A stretch of DNA of 64,000 bases from Nitrospira sp. CR1.3 (GTDB lineage: Bacteria > Nitrospirota > Nitrospiria > Nitrospirales > Nitrospiraceae), in contig WIAH01000011.1 in the NCBI GenBank assembly GCA_014055525.1, positions 62,001 through 126,000 of the forward strand, in the 5' to 3' direction. A model generated the notes under the pieces. The model searched no databases, had not been told where the DNA came from, and was given only the letters and a program-made list of their open reading frames with translations. Each line of letters starts with the position of its first letter. Within the stretch, counting starts at the first letter, position 1. The translations under genes were made by a program, and so were the position numbers. This document shows positions 7,000 to 17,539 of this stretch, piece after piece.

Positions 7000-8736
7000 A
7001 TGAAACGGAAGAGTGCCGTGAAGATTCGCGCGGCCGTGAACGAAAGGCCTGGGCCTGCCCTGTCGAAGCCGGATCCCACGCCCTTGATGCTGGCGTCAGG
7101 CCTGGAAGCAGGGCAGGTCGAGGCTATTCTACGGCCCTACGGCATCAGGTCCATCTCGGAAGCGGACGCGAACCTGCAGGCCATGGCCGGCGACCCCCAT
7201 ACCAGGCGCCAGCTCGCGGAGATTCTGGCGCTGCTTCTCGACTCGATCAGCCGCACGGCGGATCCCGATCAGGCGCTGAATCATTGGGAACGGCTGTTAA
7301 GCGTGGTGAACCGCTCAACCTTCCTGGACTTTCTCCGCCAGTCTCCGTTCATGCTGGATTTGCTCTGCACCGTGTTCGGCGATAGCGATGCCCTGGCCTT
7401 TACGCTCATCCGCGATCCCGCGTTGGTCTACTGGCTGGCGCAGCCGGCGGCGCTGAAGAACCCGCCGGACCGCGCGCGCCTGGAACGGGAGCTGCGCGAA
7501 AGTCTCCATCACGTTACGGCCTGGGAACTCAAGCTGGATGCGCTGCGGCGATTCCGGCGCCGTGAAATGCTCCGGATCGGTGTGCGGGATCTCATACGAC
7601 TCGCCGATGTGCCGGCGACGACTTCAGCCCTTTCAGACGTCGCCTCAGTGCTGATCGACGCGGCTTATCGCATGGTGGATGACTCGCTTCGATCGAGATA
7701 CGGCGTGCCGATGCACCGGAATCGACAGGGACGTTGGACCGAGACACGCTTCACCGTTATCGGGATGGGCAAGCTCGGCGGGCATGAATTGAACTACAGC
7801 TCCGACGTGGACCTCATCTTCGTCTATGAATCCCTCAATGGAGAAACCAGGCCGGCTGGAAAGCCAAAGAGCCGTGGGAGCAGCGCCACTTCCGGCATCT
7901 CCAACGAAGAGTATTTCGAAATGCTCTCGCGCGAGCTGACGAAAGCCTTGACCGAGCAGACCAAAGAAGGGTCCGTTTTTCGCGTCGATTTGCGGTTGCG
8001 CGCGGAAGGGTCGGTCGGCCGGCTGGCCCGCTCGTTGGGGGATTACCGGACCTACTATCGGACAAGAGGGCAGGTGTGGGAACGGCTGGCCCTCCTGAAG
8101 GCCTGGCCTGTGGCAGGATCAGAGGAGGTGGGGAAGGCGTTCGTCCGTGTCGTCGCGCCGTTCGTGCTGGGTGCGTCGGGCGCCGGCATGGATCTCTCCT
8201 CCGCCAAGAAAGTGATCGAGGATGTCCGATCAGTGAAAGAGATGATCGACGCCAGAATGGCCGATCGCGGGCAGGAGAAGCGCAACGTTAAGCTTGGTGT
8301 CGGAGGCATCAGGGAAATCGAGTTTCTGGTGCAGACAATTCAAGTGCTGGCCGGTCGCAAGGTCTCAAGACTGTTGGATCGCAACACGCTCGGGGCCTTG
8401 AAGCGGTTCGCCGCGTGCGAAGTCATTTCCGTTCGGGAACGGGATGCGCTCACCGCGGCCTATCTCTTTCTGCGTGACGTGGAACACAAGCTTCAGATGG
8501 TGCACGAGCTCCAGACGCATGCGCTGCCGGACGGACCGGAGGAACTTGAGCGCTGTGCGATCAGAATGGGTTACGAAGGGAGGGATCGGGCGGGGGCGCT
8601 TATCCGGTTTGTCGCCGACCATCGGCACCACACGGAATTCGTCAACCAGGCCTTTCGCTCATTCTTCAACGAGCCGAAGACATCCATGCTCTTGAAGACG
8701 ATCCTGCGCGCTTCCGGGCTCCGCACGACGTCGTGA
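7000..8736 (+). CDS. glnE: Glutamine synthetase adenylyltransferase, single-domain form
   Basis: A protein of 578 residues from ATG 7000. An N-terminal helical region (about 40-230) is followed by a GlnE nucleotidyltransferase domain with GMGKLGGHELNYSSDVDL, metal-binding Asp269 and Asp271, then VDLRLRAEGSVG and GVGGIREIEFLVQ, all GlnE hallmarks. The protein is about 60% of the usual two-domain enzyme and has one catalytic domain. Its divergent neighbour carries the other, so together they may correspond to the two halves of classical GlnE. A reading from 6973 is open but would start inside the promoter, so ATG 7000 is chosen. It ends 7 bp before the convergent response-regulator gene. Confidence 0.85.
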   Translation: MKRKSAVKIRAAVNERPGPALSKPDPTPLMLASGLEAGQVEAILRPYGIRSISEADANLQAMAGDPHTRRQLAEILALLLDSISRTADPDQALNHWERLLSVVNRSTFLDFLRQSPFMLDLLCTVFGDSDALAFTLIRDPALVYWLAQPAALKNPPDRARLERELRESLHHVTAWELKLDALRRFRRREMLRIGVRDLIRLADVPATTSALSDVASVLIDAAYRMVDDSLRSRYGVPMHRNRQGRWTETRFTVIGMGKLGGHELNYSSDVDLIFVYESLNGETRPAGKPKSRGSSATSGISNEEYFEMLSRELTKALTEQTKEGSVFRVDLRLRAEGSVGRLARSLGDYRTYYRTRGQVWERLALLKAWPVAGSEEVGKAFVRVVAPFVLGASGAGMDLSSAKKVIEDVRSVKEMIDARMADRGQEKRNVKLGVGGIREIEFLVQTIQVLAGRKVSRLLDRNTLGALKRFAACEVISVRERDALTAAYLFLRDVEHKLQMVHELQTHALPDGPEELERCAIRMGYEGRDRAGALIRFVADHRHHTEFVNQAFRSFFNEPKTSMLLKTILRASGLRTTS

Positions 8737-8743
8737 GACTCGA

Positions 8744-9391
8744 TCAAAAAGAGGCGCGGATCGTTTTCGGCCCGCCCTCACTCGCGCATTTGGTGCAGAC
8801 CCCGGACGTAATCTTGGCGTTGAGTTTTTCTTCAAGATAATCTTCCAGCCGCTGCCACAGCCCTCCGCTGGTCTTCACCCGTTTGCATTTGGCGCAGAGG
8901 CAGAGTGTTCCGCGGAGCGATTTGAGCTCCTGGACCGTCTTGCCCAATTCCTTGGCCTGCTCGTCAAGTTCACGTTCCCGCTCCGTCCGGTTGTCCAGCT
9001 CCTCCTTGACGCTCATCGCCATGGACACCCGCGCGACCAGTTCGGCGGGAATGACCGGCTTTCGTATGTAATCCGTCGCGCCGGCTGTGTAGGCCGCCGT
9101 GAGATCAGAGGCATCGGTTTTGGCTGTGACGACGATCACGGGAAGATGTTGAAGCCGTTCCTCGTTTCTGATTCGACGGCAAGCCTCCAGGCCGTCCATG
9201 TCCGGCATGAGGATATCCATCAGCACAATGTCGACGCGGTCAGACGGCGGAGTCGAGTGTCCCACTCCCAACCGCTTGAGGGCATCGGCGGCTGAATCGG
9301 CGAATATGAGCGAGCGATACCCGGCTTGCTTCAATGTCAGGGCCAGCAGTTCACGTTGTTCTTCGAAGTCGTCGACAATGAGGATGCTCAT
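8744..9391 (-). CDS. Response regulator with C-terminal cysteine-pair module
   Basis: A 215-residue protein. Residues 1-125 are a receiver domain with acidic pair Asp7-Asp8, phospho-acceptor Asp59 (LMDILMPDMDG) and the KP motif (IRKPVIP). A coiled stretch (about 130-165) follows, then CLCAKCKRVKTSGGLW...VCTKC, a small cysteine-pair module often found at the end of receiver or PAS proteins, possibly metal-binding. There is no DNA-binding or enzymatic output domain. It overlaps the 3' end of the hybrid kinase gene by 4 bp and is surely its partner. Confidence 0.85.
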   Translation of the reverse strand: MSILIVDDFEEQRELLALTLKQAGYRSLIFADSAADALKRLGVGHSTPPSDRVDIVLMDILMPDMDGLEACRRIRNEERLQHLPVIVVTAKTDASDLTAAYTAGATDYIRKPVIPAELVARVSMAMSVKEELDNRTERERELDEQAKELGKTVQELKSLRGTLCLCAKCKRVKTSGGLWQRLEDYLEEKLNAKITSGVCTKCASEGGPKTIRASF

Positions 9392-12144
9392 GACGCTTCT
9401 CCTTTACTGGGCTGTGGAGATGATGATGGTTCGACACAATGATGCGGATCACTCTGTTCGGCCTCCCTGATCGCCTCGACAAGTTCGGTCACGCTTGCGG
9501 TGACCCGGTCGAGTCGGCGATCCAGGGCGGCCTGCTCGATGGCGCCGCCGATGACGCCGATGGCATGCAGTCCATAGGAACCGGCAAGCCCCTTGATGCG
9601 ATGACCGATAATTCTGATTCGCTCGAAGTTCCCGGCACCGACGGCGGTCCGGAGCGCGAGGACATCGGCGTGTCTGTTCTGGACGAATTTCGGCCGCAGA
9701 CGGCGAAGTTCGGCGTCCAGCGATCCGGCCTCGTCCTGTCCCGGCTGGTTCTGCGCAGAAGCACCTTCAGAATCGGACATGTATCGCCGGATCGTGCCGA
9801 GCACCGCATCCATTTTGATCGGCTTGGTGAGAAAATCGTCGCAACCGGCCGCCAGACTCTTCTGTTTGGACTCGGCAAATCCGTCTGCCGTCAAGGCTAT
9901 GATCGGCGTCCGTGGGCGGTCCTGTTCCGTTTCCCATGCGCGGATGAGGCGGGTGGCTTCGCAACCGTCCATGTCCGGCATATGCAGATCCATCAGCACC
10001 AGGTCGTACCGGCCTGATTTAAACGTTTCGACCACCGCAGTGCCGCTATCCGCACAATCCAGCCGGTAGGGTGTCTTGCTCAGATACAGGCGCATGACAT
10101 GCTGCGATTCAAGCGAGTCCTCAGCCAGCAGAATCTTTAATTCACGAGGGACGGGGGTACGTACGACCGGCTGAAATACGCCCCCTTTGAGCGCCGATGA
10201 TCCGGCAAGGCTCGGCGGCGCGCCGCTTTCCATCAAGCCGAGCGGGACGATGAAGGAGAAAGTGCTGCCTTTGCCAGGCTGGCTCTCGACCCAGATTCTG
10301 CCTCCCATGAGGTCGACCAGCTGTTTGCAAATAGAGAGTCCCAGCCCCACGCCTCCGTATTGTCTGTTGGCCCGGGAGTCGGCCTGCGAGAAACGCTGAA
10401 AGAGCCGCGCTCGAACCTGTTCGGAGATACCGATGCCCGTATCGGCGACGGCGAACTGCGCCTTGCACAGACCTTCACCGATGGAGCGCACCTTGGCCTG
10501 CACTTTGATCGATCCCGACGAGGTGAATTTGATCGCGTTTCTGATGAGGTTGAGCAGCACCTGCTGGAACCGATAGGCGTCGCCGGTCACATGCGTCGGA
10601 AGGGCGGGGTCCAGGTCGATCGTCAATGACAAACCCTTCTCCTGCGCTTCCGTTCCGAGGAGATTCGTGCACTCGAGGATGATTTCTTTCAGGATGAAGG
10701 GCTCGGCGACCAGGGTCAGCGTTCCGGATTCCGCCTTCGCCGTCAGCAGGAGATCTTCGATCATGCGCAGCAGAGCCTCGCTGGCTTTCGTGCAACGCTC
10801 GACGAGAGCCAGCTGCTCGCGGCTCAACGGGGTCCGTGCAAGGAAATCCGACATCCCCATGATGGCGTTCAAGGGCGTGCGCATCTCATGGCTCATGTTG
10901 GCCAGGAAATCGCTCTTGGCCTTGCTGGCTTCTTCGGCCGCCAAGCGCGCCCGCACCAGAACGGTTTCCGCCTCCTTGCGTTCCGTGACGTCTTCCGAGA
11001 TTCCGAGCAGGTATTGCGGGATGCCGTTGTCGTCGCAGATCGGAATCTTCTTGGTGTGCAACAGCCTGGTGCCTCTTGCCCTGGTCCGAACCGGTTCTTC
11101 GGGAATATCGACCAGGCAACCGCCGGACAGTGTTTCACGATCTTTGGCTGTAAAAAAGTCTGCCTCCTCTTTCGGAAAGAAATCGTAATCGTTCTTGCCC
11201 AACAACTCGGATCGGGGATGGCCGAGCAGGTCCTCGCCCGCCTTGTTGAACCGGACGAATCGAAGGTCTCTGGCGTCCTTGACGAACACCATGTTCGGGA
11301 GGTGTTCAAACAGGGATTCGATGAAGGAACTGGTCTGCCGGAGAGTATCTTCGCCGCGTTTTCTGTCGCTGATGTCGCGGATGAATGAAGAAAATAGTAC
11401 CTGATCGCCGAGTCGCAAAGGGATCACGGTCAGTTCGACCGGAAATTCCTCTCCGTTCTTCCGAAGGGCGGTGATCTCGATGCGCTGCCGGAGAATCTTT
11501 TCCATGCCGGTGGAGAGAAACCGTTGCAACCCGTCGGCGTGAGCGCCTCTGTACTGATGAGGAATAATCAACTCCGCGAGCGACTTGCCGACGGCTTCCT
11601 CTCTGGAGTACCCGAAAATCGTCTCGGCCTGCGGGTTCCATTCGGCCACCGCGCCTTGTCCATCCATCGTCACGACGGCATCGAGCGCGCCCTGCACGAT
11701 GGCCTGCAGTCTGGCTTCGCTTCTCTGTCTCGAGCGCCGCGCCTGGCTGTCGACGTAAAGGAGTCCCGTCAGAATCCAGAGCGTGATGACTCCTACGCTT
11801 CTGTTGAATACCGCGAGCGCCATCGGTTCGTCCGAATGCGGCGGCAGAAACGGCTCTCCCATGATGGCAAGAGACCAGAACAGCGTGGCAAGGACAAGCG
11901 TCCTCGGCTTGTAGAGTCGCGCCGTCGCGAAGGCCAGGATGAAGTAGGGCAGCCATGGGGCAAAGCCGATGGGAAAGTGCAGATCAACGACGAATATGAC
12001 CGCCGTGCACAAGGCAATCAGCATGGGGGCGGACTGCCTCATTTGGGAACGGGCAGACCGGAGCCATGGGGTATCGACGGAACGGGGTAACCGAGGCAAC
12101 GAGGCATTGGGAACCACAGATCCCTCTGCCCCTTTACCCTGCAT
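9388..12144 (-). CDS. Hybrid sensor histidine kinase (membrane, PAS-PAS-HisKA-HATPase-receiver-Hpt)
   Basis: A 918-residue multidomain kinase. The N-terminus (about 40-135) has several membrane helices. Two PAS domains follow (about 145-260 and 275-390; the first ends with the PAC-like [10 protein letters not shown], the second with [11 protein letters not shown]). The dimerisation domain carries [11 protein letters not shown] with His419, then an ATPase domain with [14 protein letters not shown], a receiver ([14 protein letters not shown]) and a C-terminal Hpt domain ([13 protein letters not shown]). This is a complete multi-step phosphorelay in one chain, passing phosphate to the overlapping response regulator. 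A TTG at 12165 extends the frame, but ATG 12144 has a good Shine-Dalgarno (agggggt) and is preferred. The signal sensed is unknown. Confidence 0.88.
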   Translation of the reverse strand: MQGKGAEGSVVPNASLPRLPRSVDTPWLRSARSQMRQSAPMLIALCTAVIFVVDLHFPIGFAPWLPYFILAFATARLYKPRTLVLATLFWSLAIMGEPFLPPHSDEPMALAVFNRSVGVITLWILTGLLYVDSQARRSRQRSEARLQAIVQGALDAVVTMDGQGAVAEWNPQAETIFGYSREEAVGKSLAELIIPHQYRGAHADGLQRFLSTGMEKILRQRIEITALRKNGEEFPVELTVIPLRLGDQVLFSSFIRDISDRKRGEDTLRQTSSFIESLFEHLPNMVFVKDARDLRFVRFNKAGEDLLGHPRSELLGKNDYDFFPKEEADFFTAKDRETLSGGCLVDIPEEPVRTRARGTRLLHTKKIPICDDNGIPQYLLGISEDVTERKEAETVLVRARLAAEEASKAKSDFLANMSHEMRTPLNAIMGMSDFLARTPLSREQLALVERCTKASEALLRMIEDLLLTAKAESGTLTLVAEPFILKEIILECTNLLGTEAQEKGLSLTIDLDPALPTHVTGDAYRFQQVLLNLIRNAIKFTSSGSIKVQAKVRSIGEGLCKAQFAVADTGIGISEQVRARLFQRFSQADSRANRQYGGVGLGLSICKQLVDLMGGRIWVESQPGKGSTFSFIVPLGLMESGAPPSLAGSSALKGGVFQPVVRTPVPRELKILLAEDSLESQHVMRLYLSKTPYRLDCADSGTAVVETFKSGRYDLVLMDLHMPDMDGCEATRLIRAWETEQDRPRTPIIALTADGFAESKQKSLAAGCDDFLTKPIKMDAVLGTIRRYMSDSEGASAQNQPGQDEAGSLDAELRRLRPKFVQNRHADVLALRTAVGAGNFERIRIIGHRIKGLAGSYGLHAIGVIGGAIEQAALDRRLDRVTASVTELVEAIREAEQSDPHHCVEPSSSPQPSKGEAS

Positions 12145-12197
12145 TTCTACCCCCTGTGTATTCAACCGATCCGGCCCTTAGATAGATCGCTTGATCC

Positions 12198-12225
12198 AGT
12201 ATAGGCAGGCAGGGCGCAGTCTCAA
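12198..12225 (-). promoter_or_regulatory. Sigma70-type promoter of the hybrid kinase operon
   Basis: Read on the minus strand: TTGAGA (12220-12225), 16-bp spacer, TATACT (12198-12203). Transcription would start near 12191, about 47 nt upstream of ATG 12144, leaving room for the Shine-Dalgarno. Confidence 0.55.
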
Positions 12226-12314
12226 ACGCTTTTCACATTATTTACGGGCGGTTGTGTTGAGAGTATTCAGGTGAGGAGGAGGCGGGAGAGGCGACGTCGA
12301 ATCGCTTGCGAGGA

Positions 12315-12671
12315 TCAGTCGGCGTAGCGGATGTCGCGCTCGCTGGAGAGAGAAAGGTATGCTTCCCCCCATTGCCGCGCGCTGGTCAGACTCCATGGCT
12401 CATCAAGGTCGAGGGGCTTGAGCCGCAAACCATGGAGTCCGCCGTAAACGAGATAGGCCAGCCCCGCTCCGGAATCTTCGACCAGCTGGGCATAGGCCGG
12501 GCAGGCGGGCGCTTCGACGTTCTCGCTCCAGCCGGTGACGCGATACCACTCACCGGCCGGATTGCGCTCATAGAGCCGCACTTGAATGACCGGTCGAGCG
12601 GGGCCCGCTTCCTTAAATCGCGCGAAGAAGCTTGTTTCGCAGTTGTCGTTCGATTCGACTTCGACGATCAT
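12315..12671 (-). CDS. Conserved-looking hypothetical protein
   Basis: A 118-residue soluble acidic protein starting MIVEVESNDNCETSFFARF and containing YERNPAGEWYRVTGW. No signal peptide, membrane helix or known motif is seen. The codon usage resembles that of the neighbours and the composition is protein-like, which supports a real gene. It stands alone on the minus strand downstream of groEL. Function unknown. Confidence 0.6.
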   Translation of the reverse strand: MIVEVESNDNCETSFFARFKEAGPARPVIQVRLYERNPAGEWYRVTGWSENVEAPACPAYAQLVEDSGAGLAYLVYGGLHGLRLKPLDLDEPWSLTSARQWGEAYLSLSSERDIRYAD

Positions 12672-12721
12672 GCCGGCACCCCTGCACCGCGCCTATTCTA
12701 CCCTACGCGATGATGGCTCTG

Positions 12722-12757
12722 AAAACACGAAGGGCCCGGCGGTTTCCCGCCGAGCCC
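12722..12757 (-). terminator. Intrinsic terminator behind groEL
   Basis: On the minus strand an 11-bp stem (arms 12747-12757 and 12732-12742, one C/A mismatch) with a 4-nt loop is followed by TTCGTGTTTT. It lies about 55 bp past the groEL stop and fits a Rho-independent terminator of the groESL unit. Confidence 0.65.
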
Positions 12758-12776
12758 CTCCTCTCAGTACCCGACA

Positions 12777-12808
12777 CTCAAAACTCTGAACTTCGAATTC
12801 AGAACTGA
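12777..12808. repeat. Short palindromic element downstream of groEL
   Basis: Arms 12777-12790 (ctcaaaactctgaa) and 12797-12808 (ttcagaactgag region) share TCTGAA/TTCAGA and CTCA/TGAG pairs around a cttcgaa centre. It resembles the other word-like palindromes in this window but uses different words. Confidence 0.4.
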
Positions 12809-12812
12809 GCTC

Positions 12813-14550
<1,738 letters not shown>

Positions 14551-14558
14551 TTCGTTTG

Positions 14559-14858
14559 TTATGCCGTGAACACGCCGAGGATGTCTTCTTCCTTCAGGAT
14601 CAGGCAATCCTCGTCCTCGATCCGGAGCTTGCTGCCCGAGTACTTGTCGAACAAAACCTGGTCGCCGACCTTCACGTTCTCGACCTTCTTGCCTACGGCC
14701 TGGACCACGCCTCTCTGCGGCTTTTCCTTGGCTGAATCCGGCACATAAATGCCGCCGGCGGTCCGTTCCAACTCCTCGGTGTAGGTGACGAACACCCGAT
14801 CACCCAAAGGCTGAAATCCCTTGGCTACGTTCTTCTTTTCCTTCGTCGCTGTACTCAT
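14559..14858 (-). CDS. groES: Co-chaperonin GroES (10 kDa)
   Basis: A 99-residue protein with the GroES pattern: FQPLGDRVFVTYTEELERTAGGIYVPDSAKEKPQRG (mobile loop region) and GDQVLFDKYSGSKLRIEDEDCLILKEEDILGVF. A GTG at 14867 is in frame, but the Shine-Dalgarno GAGGAGGG fits ATG 14858. It is the first gene of the groESL operon and caps the GroEL ring. Confidence 0.96.
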   Translation of the reverse strand: MSTATKEKKNVAKGFQPLGDRVFVTYTEELERTAGGIYVPDSAKEKPQRGVVQAVGKKVENVKVGDQVLFDKYSGSKLRIEDEDCLILKEEDILGVFTA

Positions 14859-14896
14859 ATGCAACACCCTCCTCGTGCTGATTGATAAACCCGGTT

Positions 14897-14925
14897 GATA
14901 TAGTGACGATTTGGTACCGGTTCAA
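14897..14925 (-). promoter_or_regulatory. Proximal groESL promoter
   Basis: On the minus strand TTGAAC (14920-14925), 17-bp spacer, TATATC (14897-14902). The predicted start near 14890 leaves a leader of about 32 nt with the Shine-Dalgarno. No CIRCE element is present, so HrcA control is not supported. Confidence 0.5.
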
Positions 14926-14989
14926 ACTCGATGGCGTACGTCGGATACGCCCGAACGAGCAGAAGCCCTGATCCGCAAACTCGGGGGTA

Positions 14990-15017
14990 GAGATAGCCTC
15001 AGGTCAGCCCAAGTCAA
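14990..15017 (-). promoter_or_regulatory. Possible distal groESL promoter with CTTGAC -35
   Basis: On the minus strand TTGACT (15012-15017, preceded by C to give CTTGAC), 16-bp spacer, TATCTC (14990-14995). CTTGAC with a C-rich -10 neighbourhood is reminiscent of RpoH promoters in some bacteria, which would fit the adjacent sigma gene. Tentative. Confidence 0.3.
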
Positions 15018-15129
15018 GGGGGGAACTCACGAATTTCTTTCCAGCCCCATGTCGTCCAGCATCCGCATCATAACCCATTGAGATTCCAATATACTAGACC
15101 AATTCTCCGGGGGAGCGAACCGGACCGGT

Positions 15130-16197
15130 TCAGGTCCGCAAGCGGTCGAAATCCTTGACGTCCTTCTTGATGTAGTCCCGGAGCCGCTTGATGATCCTGG
15201 CCTCCAATTGACGGGTCCGTTCTTTCGTAATGCCGTATTTGTCGCCCAGGTCGTCGAGGGTGAGCGGGGTTTCTGAGAGAATGCGGTTACGGAGTATGTC
15301 TTCATCCCGCTCATCCAGCGTCTTGATGAATTCGGCCAGCTTGGCGCGAAAGAGGGTCTGTAATTGATGCTGGGCAATTTGCTCGTCGGCCGGAACCTGT
15401 TGCGCCGGCAACACGTCGAGCAAGCTGCCGTCTTGATCCGCACCGATCGGCTGATCGAGGGACAGTTCCCAGTTTCCCAGCCGCTGGTCCATCTCGACGA
15501 CGTCGCGCTCCCTTACGTTCAAGCGGTCGGCAAGGAGCTTGGTATCGGGGGCGAACCCTTCCCGTTCGAGCTTCGATTTTTCCTTTTTCAGGTTATAGAA
15601 CAGCTTGCGCTGATCCTGGGTTGTGCCGATCTTGACCAGGCGATAGGTGTTGAGGAGGTAGCGCAAAATGTAGGCGCGGGACCACCAGGCCGCGTAGGCG
15701 TGAAAACGCACGTTCTTCGAAGGGTCGAATTTCTTGATGGCCTGCATCAACCCGACGTTGCCTTCCTGGATCAGATCCATATGGTCGGCGCCGGTATGGA
15801 GATATTCGGCGGCGATCGCGACCGAAACGCGGAGATTGGCCATGATGAGCTTGACCGCGGCTTCGCGGCTGCCGTGGGCGCGGTATTCCTCGAAGAGACG
15901 CAGCTCTTCTTCCTTGGTCAGGTAGGGATGGCGACGGACTTCGGCGAGGTATTGCTGCAGCGCCGTAACCGGCACCACTGCCGTCGTATCGGCGGCGGTT
16001 TTTGGCGCGCGCTCGTTCTCCGTGATGACTTCTGCGCCCGGCGGCTGTCCGACCGGTTCATCGTCCGAAGGCCCCAGAATTTCCGGTTCCAGCGGAGCGC
16101 CCGCAGTTTTTTTTGCGCGCCGGCCCATATCCGCCGAGACTATCACAATGCTCGGCGAGGGACCAAGCGCGACGGGCTCCGTTCGCTCTGCGTTCAC
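15130..16197 (-). CDS. rpoH: RpoH-like heat-shock sigma factor
   Basis: A sigma70-family protein of up to 355 residues. After an N-terminal extension of about 80 residues come region 1.2 (LQQYLAEVRRHPYLTKEEELRLFEEY), region 2 (DLIQEGNVGLMQAIKKFDPSKNVRFHAYAAWWSRAYILRYLL is the core), the RpoH-box-like QRKLFYNLKK, and region 4 (TLDDLGDKYGITKERTRQLEARIIKRL). The RpoH box and lack of region 1.1 point to the sigma-32 group. The GTG at 16197 lacks a close Shine-Dalgarno; ATG 16128 would give 332 residues. Its position directly upstream of groESL on the same strand supports a heat-shock role. An RpoS-like role is less likely. Confidence 0.8.
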   Translation of the reverse strand: MNAERTEPVALGPSPSIVIVSADMGRRAKKTAGAPLEPEILGPSDDEPVGQPPGAEVITENERAPKTAADTTAVVPVTALQQYLAEVRRHPYLTKEEELRLFEEYRAHGSREAAVKLIMANLRVSVAIAAEYLHTGADHMDLIQEGNVGLMQAIKKFDPSKNVRFHAYAAWWSRAYILRYLLNTYRLVKIGTTQDQRKLFYNLKKEKSKLEREGFAPDTKLLADRLNVRERDVVEMDQRLGNWELSLDQPIGADQDGSLLDVLPAQQVPADEQIAQHQLQTLFRAKLAEFIKTLDERDEDILRNRILSETPLTLDDLGDKYGITKERTRQLEARIIKRLRDYIKKDVKDFDRLRT

Positions 16198-16227
16198 TTG
16201 CGCCGGTGAAACGGCCTCCCCTATAGT
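16198..16227 (+). promoter_or_regulatory. Possible promoter of the narK-like gene
   Basis: TTGCGC (16198-16203), 18-bp spacer, TATAGT (16222-16227), followed by a Shine-Dalgarno gggaga before ATG 16254. It overlaps the start region of the divergent sigma gene. Confidence 0.4.
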
Positions 16228-16253
16228 GATTTATTCCATCCCCGGGAGAACTG

Positions 16254-17438
16254 ATGACCGATATTTTCTCGGCGCTGAAGCGCGGGCATTGGCCGTCGTT
16301 GGTCGGGGCATGGCTTCATTTTGAAGTCAGTTTTATGACCTGGCTGCTGATCGGCTCGCTCGGCGTATCGATTGCGGAAGAATTTGCGCTTTCCGCGACT
16401 CAAAAGGGATTGCTCGTTGCCTGCCCTCTCTTGAGTGGAGCGCTTTGTCGGATTGTCGTGGGACTCGGCAGTGATCACCTGGGAGCGAAGACGACAGGCC
16501 TGTACCTTCTGGTCTGTGAGATGGGTGCGCTGCTGTGGGGGTGGACGGGGGGAGGAAATTTCCCTCAGCTCATTGGAGTCGGGCTCTTGCTCGGCGTGGC
16601 GGGCGCCAGTTTTGCGGTGGCGCTTCCCTTGGCCAGTCGGGCCTACCCTCCGGCTCATCAAGGGCTGGCGATGGGAATTGCTGCGTCGGCAAACAGCGGG
16701 ACCGTGCTCGCCATGTTTCTGGCGCCGCGTTTCGCGGAGTTGGTCGGCTGGCGTGGAGTATTCGGAATCATGCTGGTGCCGGTCCTGGTGACGACCGTCC
16801 TCTTTGCCTGGCTCGTTCGCCGGGACGAGAAGGTCTGGCGGCCAGGGCGGTTGCAAAACGCCTGGCAGGATTTGCGCGAGAATCTCGCTCGGCCTTCGAT
16901 GTACTGGCTCTGTTTTTTGTACGGGATCACCTTTGGCGGGTTTGTCGGCGTCTGTAGTTTCCTTCCCATTTTCTTACACGATCAATACGGGTTTGACCTT
17001 GTCATGGCGGGATCTGTCACGGCTCTGGGAGGACTTCTCGGCAGCCTGATCAGGCCGTTCGGAGGCTACGCGGCGGATCGGATCGGGGGAATTCGCGCGC
17101 TGCCGGCAGTGTTTGCCGCGATCGCCGCATCCATCATAGCCATGAGTTGGCTGCCTCCCGTGGCGTGGGCTGTTATATGTCTGATGACGGCCATCACCGC
17201 CATGGGGTTTGGAAACGGCGTCGTGTTTCAAGTGGTGTCGGACAAGTTTCCGAAACAGATCGGCATGGCCTCCGGACTGATCGGAGCAGCCGGAGGGATC
17301 GGAGGATTTTTAGTTCCGTTCGGCTTGGGGAGTTTGAAAGATCTGACCGGCACCTATGCTGCCGGATGGTGGGTATTTGCCTTGGCGGCCGGATGCGCCT
17401 GGGCTAGCGTACACCTCTACAACCGGAGGGCGCGTTGA
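16254..17438 (+). CDS. MFS transporter of the nitrate/nitrite porter (NarK) family
   Basis: A 394-residue integral membrane protein with 12 predicted helices. It shows the nitrate-signature-like glycine-rich segments of the NNP family: GIAASANSGTVLAMFLAPRFAE in helix 5 and GNGVVFQVVSDKF...GLIGAAGGIGGFLVPF in helices 10-11, with the intracellular GSDHLGAKTTG loop. Probable substrate is nitrite and/or nitrate across the inner membrane, which fits a nitrite-oxidising lifestyle; direction and mechanism cannot be told. It precedes ribBA by about 100 bp but is probably a separate unit. Confidence 0.8.
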   Translation: MTDIFSALKRGHWPSLVGAWLHFEVSFMTWLLIGSLGVSIAEEFALSATQKGLLVACPLLSGALCRIVVGLGSDHLGAKTTGLYLLVCEMGALLWGWTGGGNFPQLIGVGLLLGVAGASFAVALPLASRAYPPAHQGLAMGIAASANSGTVLAMFLAPRFAELVGWRGVFGIMLVPVLVTTVLFAWLVRRDEKVWRPGRLQNAWQDLRENLARPSMYWLCFLYGITFGGFVGVCSFLPIFLHDQYGFDLVMAGSVTALGGLLGSLIRPFGGYAADRIGGIRALPAVFAAIAASIIAMSWLPPVAWAVICLMTAITAMGFGNGVVFQVVSDKFPKQIGMASGLIGAAGGIGGFLVPFGLGSLKDLTGTYAAGWWVFALAAGCAWASVHLYNRRAR

Positions 17439-17498
17439 GGATGGCTGAACGGAAGGAAATAGGTCCTTTTCCCCGTTGACAGTCTGGGCCTAAAAAAA

Positions 17499-17531
17499 CC
17501 ATGTTAAATGTTCGATGTTAAATGATAAATT
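17499..17531. repeat. Word-like A/T-rich repeat upstream of ribBA
   Basis: Quasi-repeated words built from atgttaaatg (atgttaaatgttcgatgtta, then aatgataaattg). Unlike the other elements no matching second arm is visible, so it may be half of a degraded palindrome. It lies directly before the ribBA start. Confidence 0.35.
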
Positions 17532-17539
17532 GTTTCTCC

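Noticed and set aside
15027-15443. Open frame of 138 codons on the minus strand
   Set aside because: It overlaps the sigma factor gene in another frame, has no recognisable product and looks like a shadow.
17439-17539. FMN riboswitch upstream of ribBA
   Set aside because: The 100-bp gap is too short, and no conserved RFN core could be seen.
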